Below, piece by piece: positions 63,414 to 64,000 of a stretch of DNA of 64,000 nucleotides (position 1 is the stretch's first letter; each line of letters opens with the position of its first letter). This DNA is from Muscardinus avellanarius (lineage: Eukaryota; Chordata; Mammalia; Rodentia; Gliridae). The notes under the pieces are model-generated. The model saw only the letters and a list, made by a program, of their open reading frames with translations, was not told where the DNA came from and ran no database searches. The position numbers and the translations under genes are program-made. Location: assembly GCA_963383645.1 (NCBI GenBank), contig OY726572.1:69362856-69426855 (forward strand), in the 5' to 3' direction.

Positions 63414-64000
63414 TTTAGAAGCCTTTTAATCAATGTGCAAACACGCCTAGAATTAAAACTAAAGAGGTAGAGAATAATCTCACATGGAAGAGAGCTGAGA
63501 CCCTGGGAGAAGAGGCATTGGCGCTACAGCCTAAGACTCCACAAATACTAACTTGGCCAAATCTGCTGGTAAGGAGAGAAAGTTAGCTTCACCATCTATA
63601 CTGCCAATGACAGAGGTAAAGACTTGCTCCCAGCTGCTTCTGAAAGATAGTGTATACTGTGGTCCACAATGTATGGCAGTATGCAGACTGTATATATACT
63701 GTATGTATGACAGACTGCAACATTCCAAGTTCATGGGAAACAATAGCTTCTTTGTCCACCCCTCCTGGGTAGGGGAGTTCATCTCTTCCCAAGACTCTAA
63801 ACACAACTGTAGGCTGACAGCTTCCAAATTTTTATATGATACAAACAGAAAGTCATATAGCCAGCTGTCTACTTGAATCATCACAGGCATTTCAATGTAG
63901 CCTGTCCAAAATGGAACTCCAACCCCACCCCCAGGATCCACTCCTTCCCACCTTCTCCATCTCAGTGAATGGTACCACCATCCGTTTAAGCCAGAGACCA
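63414..64000. other. Unassigned single-copy sequence
   Basis: Overlapping 71-136 codon frames occur on both strands (63531-63941), with no recognised domain and no repeat. Confidence 0.4.

Noticed and set aside
63531..63941. 136-codon minus frame in unique sequence
   Set aside because: A plus frame of 107 codons overlaps it; no family recognised and no splice or start context.

Overview
This window looks like non-coding nuclear DNA of a squirrel-family rodent (Sciuridae: squirrel, ground squirrel or marmot). About 95 copies or fragments of one composite SINE fill it. That SINE has a 7SL-derived B1-type head (sense start GCCGGGCGTGGTGGCGCACGC) joined to a tRNA-derived ID-type tail (GTAGCTCGGAGGTAGAA...CCCCAGTACCACC). 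This is the architecture called B1-dID, known from the squirrel-related clade. Free ID elements, rodent-type ORR1/MaLR LTRs, a gammaretrovirus-like solo LTR and a young L1-derived element agree with this. No host protein-coding exon, rRNA or tRNA gene could be supported. The only convincing reading frame is the L1 ORF1 at 36693-37610.

Layout. 0-6 kb: a 400-bp polypyrimidine triplet tract, SINEs and an ancient LTR-like repeat. 6-17 kb: nested SINEs (notably 14.63-15.29 kb, three deep), long microsatellites and a 5'-inverted L1 (11.3-12.3 kb). 17-27 kb: two ORR1-type LTRs, MIR and L2 relics, and an ERV1-type solo LTR (21294-21739) with a 5-bp target duplication. 27-35 kb: SINEs, MIR, L1M and MER5 fossils, and a relatively SINE-poor stretch (32.9-34.7 kb) with a strong G-quadruplex motif. 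35.9-38.7 kb: a complete retrotransposon with a 14-bp target-site duplication. It has an L1-type monomeric 5'UTR, an intact ORF1, no sense ORF2, about 650 bp of antisense L1 ORF2 sequence, and an L1 3' end. It is therefore a HAL1-like (half-L1) chimera. 39-50 kb: SINEs, a short inverted duplication paired with 30 kb, Tigger and Charlie DNA-transposon fossils, and MaLR LTRs. 50-64 kb: an MLT2-like LTR, MER5 relics, an L1 3' end, and many nested or tandem SINEs, including two inserted at the same target (60.2-60.7 kb).

How the parts relate. The L1 machinery explains most of the window. SINE insertions carry A-rich tails and target-site duplications, many still readable, and their tails have grown into most of the microsatellites. 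The unusual signals are the HAL1-like chimera, and a SINE subfamily whose two diagnostic changes are each short inverted repeats, as expected from fold-back template switching. Family names are assigned from memory of consensus sequences. Boundaries are usually good to about 5-20 bp, and exact where a target duplication is quoted. In SINE entries, 'head' is the B1 part, 'tail' the ID part, and TSD means target-site duplication.
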